A stretch of DNA of 64,000 nucleotides, from contig NZ_CP059557.1 of the NCBI RefSeq assembly GCF_022828475.1, positions 6,557,470 to 6,621,469 of the forward strand, read 5' to 3'. Of this stretch, positions 62,113 to 64,000 are shown one piece after another. The notes beneath the pieces were generated by a model that was not told the origin of the DNA, ran no database searches, and saw nothing but the letters and a program-made list of their open reading frames with translations. Position numbers and translations under genes: made by a program. How positions within the stretch are numbered: the stretch's first letter is position 1; each line of letters begins with the position of its first letter. This DNA comes from Saccharopolyspora gloriosae. Lineage in GTDB: Bacteria; Actinomycetota; Actinomycetes; Mycobacteriales; Pseudonocardiaceae.

Positions 62113-62152
62113 GGTGTCCGGGTCTCATCGGCTCCGCTGCTGACAGGACACC
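62113..62152 (-). repeat. dispersed intergenic element, copy 8 (ends only)
   Basis: A 40-bp remnant with GGTGTCC and GGACACC as inverted ends and GCAGCGGAGCCGATGAG inside (minus strand). It corresponds to the two ends of the family joined, as expected from internal deletion. Confidence 0.65.
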
Positions 62153-62184
62153 GCCGAGCACGCCCGGCGCACGTCGGACCGCGC

Positions 62185-62216
62185 CCGCCCCGCCCGGTTT
62201 CCGGGCGGGGCGGTTT
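62185..62216. terminator. hairpin terminator before the GH15 gene
   Basis: Perfect 13-bp GC arms (62185-62197 with 62201-62213), loop TTT, followed by TTTCG. Confidence 0.75.
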
Positions 62217-62275
62217 CGCGCGCGGGGTGCGTCGGAGGTGGCCGGGGGTGGGGCGCGGTGCATAGCCTCGGCGGG

Positions 62276-64000
62276 GTGAGCGATCAATCGGCCGGGACGC
62301 CCGGCGACATCGAGAACTACGCGCTGCTCTCGGATCTGCGGACCGCCGCGCTCGTCGGCCGTGACGGCTCGGTGGACTGGCTGTGCCTGCCGCGATTCGA
62401 CTCGCCGTCCTGCTTCAGCCGCCTGCTCGGCGACGAGCGCAACGGTCACTGGCAGATCGCCCCCACCGGGCCGGTGCGCGAGGTGCGTCGCCGGTACCGG
62501 GACAACTCGCTGGTCGTGGAGACGTACTTCGAGACCGACGGCGGCGTGTTCCGGCTGGTCGACAGCATGCCGCCGCACGAGAAGAACCAGCACGACCCGC
62601 CGTGCCTGGTGCGCATGGTGGAGGGCGTCTCCGGCGAGGTCGACATCCGGCTGCGCTGGGTGGTGCGGTTCGCCTACGGCGACGCGGTGCCGTGGATGCG
62701 CCACATCCGGCAGAGCGAACCGGAGCTCGACGAGTACATCCTCGCGATCGCCGGGCCGCACACCGTGGTGCTGCGCGGCGATCTGCTGCCGCAGCGGGTT
62801 CCGGACCAACGCGCGCACGAGCTGGTGTTCACGTTGCGCGAAGGGCAGCGTCGTTCCTGGGTGATGCAGTGGTCCAGCGATCACGACGAAGTGCCGCCGC
62901 GGATGGACCCGGTGCAGGAGACCCAGGACAGCGAGGACTTCTGGCACGACTGGACCAGCAAGATCAACTACACCGGCCCGCACGCGAAGGCGGTGTACCG
63001 GTCGCTGGCCACGCTCAAAGCGCTCACCTACGCCCCCACCGGCGGCATCGTCGCCGCGCCGACGACCTCGCTGCCGGAGGCGTTCGGCGGCAACCGCAAC
63101 TGGGACTACCGCTACTGCTGGCTGCGGGACGCGACGCTGGTGCTGCTGGCGCTGGACAACTTCGGGTGTTCCGCGGAGGCCGCCGCGTGGCGGCGCTGGC
63201 TGGTGCGCGCCGTCGCGGGCGACCCGGCGGACGTGCAGATCATGTACGGCGTGGCCGGTGAGCGGCACCTGCTGGAATGGGAGCTCGACTGGCTGCCCGG
63301 CTATCAGGGCGCGCAGCCGGTGCGCGTCGGCAACGGCGCCTACCGGCAGCAGCAGCTCGACGTCTACGGCGAGGTGATGGACGCGCTGCACCTGGCGCGG
63401 GAACGCGGGCTCGCGGAGAACGCCGACACCTGGGCGTTGCAGCGCGGCATGCTCAAGCACCTCGAAACGATCTGGCAGGAGCCGGACAAGGGCCTGTGGG
63501 AGGTGCGCGGGCCGGACCGGCACTTCACGCACTCGCGGGTGATGGTGTGGGTCGCGTTCGACCGCGCCGTGCGGGCCGCCGAGGAGGACGGGCTGCCGGG
63601 GCCGGTGCAGCGCTGGCGGGAGCTCCGGGACGCGGTGCACGCCGAGGTGCTGGAGAAGGGCTGGAACGCGGAGCTGGGCGCGTTCACCCAGTACTACGGC
63701 GGCACCACTGTGGACGCGGCGACGCTGCTGATCCCGTCGGTGGGCTTCCTGCCCGGCGACGACGAGCGGGTGCGCAGCACGATCCGGGTGGTGGAGCGGG
63801 AACTGCGCCACGGCGTGCTGGTGGACCGGTACACCACGGGCGAGGACATCAGCGAGGTCGACGGGCTCATCGGGCGCGAGGGCTCGTTCCTGGCGTGCTC
63901 GTTCTGGCTGGTCGACGCGCTGGCGTTGAGCGGGCGCCGGGACGAGGCGGTGGCGATGTTCGACGAGCTCGTGGGGCTCGCCAACGACGTCGGGCTCTAC
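62276..64000 (+). CDS. glycoside hydrolase family 15 protein (glucoamylase/trehalase type), partial
   Basis: 575 codons visible; the gene continues beyond the window. N-terminal super-beta-sandwich (about 10-240: IENYALLSDLRTAALVGRDG and GSVDWLCLPRFDSPSCF), then the (alpha/alpha)6 barrel with the GH15 signature RNWDYRYCWLRDATL. Several mycobacterial members of this architecture are trehalases, others glucoamylases or dextran hydrolases, so the substrate is uncertain. GTG start at 62276. The catalytic Glu near the C-terminal side is at least partly covered (EDISEVDGLIGREGSFLACS, with an acidic pair). Confidence 0.93.
   Translation, partial: MSDQSAGTPGDIENYALLSDLRTAALVGRDGSVDWLCLPRFDSPSCFSRLLGDERNGHWQIAPTGPVREVRRRYRDNSLVVETYFETDGGVFRLVDSMPPHEKNQHDPPCLVRMVEGVSGEVDIRLRWVVRFAYGDAVPWMRHIRQSEPELDEYILAIAGPHTVVLRGDLLPQRVPDQRAHELVFTLREGQRRSWVMQWSSDHDEVPPRMDPVQETQDSEDFWHDWTSKINYTGPHAKAVYRSLATLKALTYAPTGGIVAAPTTSLPEAFGGNRNWDYRYCWLRDATLVLLALDNFGCSAEAAAWRRWLVRAVAGDPADVQIMYGVAGERHLLEWELDWLPGYQGAQPVRVGNGAYRQQQLDVYGEVMDALHLARERGLAENADTWALQRGMLKHLETIWQEPDKGLWEVRGPDRHFTHSRVMVWVAFDRAVRAAEEDGLPGPVQRWRELRDAVHAEVLEKGWNAELGAFTQYYGGTTVDAATLLIPSVGFLPGDDERVRSTIRVVERELRHGVLVDRYTTGEDISEVDGLIGREGSFLACSFWLVDALALSGRRDEAVAMFDELVGLANDVGLY

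Noticed and set aside
1-64000. A biosynthetic gene cluster or defence island
   Set aside because: No synthase, nuclease, toxin-antitoxin, restriction or retron genes were recognised; the CYP102 and monooxygenase stand alone with regulators.

Overview
The window is high-GC DNA from an actinobacterium. The coding is typical of the Pseudonocardiales, and a Saccharopolyspora-like genome is the best guess. Lineage markers are mycothiol synthase (MshD), GlnR, DUF3073 beside purM/purF, an RsiG-type anti-sigma factor, a LytR-CpsA-Psr protein with a long disordered N-terminus, and an XRE-DUF5753 regulator. No rRNA, CRISPR array, complete insertion sequence or biosynthetic gene cluster is visible.

Layout. 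0-15 kb: cytochrome c oxidase subunit I, a DHA1 efflux pump, an aldo/keto reductase, an arylamine N-acetyltransferase with an abnormal C-terminus, an FAD monooxygenase, a MetE-like protein, a YigZ protein, a TetR gene facing a DUF418 gene broken by an in-frame stop, a PAP2 protein, an XRE regulator facing a SnoaL/NmrA pair, and a Crp-type regulator. 15-23 kb: a self-sufficient CYP102 (P450-reductase fusion) behind its own TetR gene and twin operator, two VOC proteins, and a TetR/SDR pair sharing one operator motif. 23.6-25.6 kb: a frameshifted SMR transporter, then a 1.45-kb remnant island flanked by a 44-bp duplication of the 3' end of a tRNA-Lys gene. 25.7-33.8 kb: dusB, a lipoprotein, a GGDEF diguanylate cyclase, the LCP gene (frameshifted in a G6 run), phoU and an XRE-DUF5753 regulator. 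34-40 kb: pstB-pstA-pstC-pstS with a PHO box, mshD and glnR. 40-45 kb: a nonsense-interrupted alpha/beta hydrolase, then LmeA-like/thioredoxin and DUF4395/SseA/DUF1416 genes, the latter preceded by a Cys-containing leader peptide. 45-57.7 kb: a methyltransferase, a tiny membrane protein, a nitrobindin-like protein, pabC, fur, ygfZ, a BKACE-like protein, rsiG, an asparaginase, DUF3073, purM, purF and a sterol-carrier-like protein. 57.9-64 kb: a LuxR regulator, a secreted subtilase, a PRC-barrel protein, a hypothetical protein, and a GH15 enzyme running off the end.

Functional themes are phosphate and nitrogen control (pst/phoU/glnR), sulfur and thiol metabolism (SseA operon, MshD), c-di-GMP signalling (GGDEF enzyme and RsiG), and purine synthesis. 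The most unusual finding is a dispersed family of about 160-bp intergenic elements (six substantial and two residual copies). Their long inverted-repeat arms differ in sequence between copies but keep complementarity. Five genes carry frame-disrupting lesions or an abnormal end, so either decay is active here or the assembly has point errors. Both possibilities are flagged.
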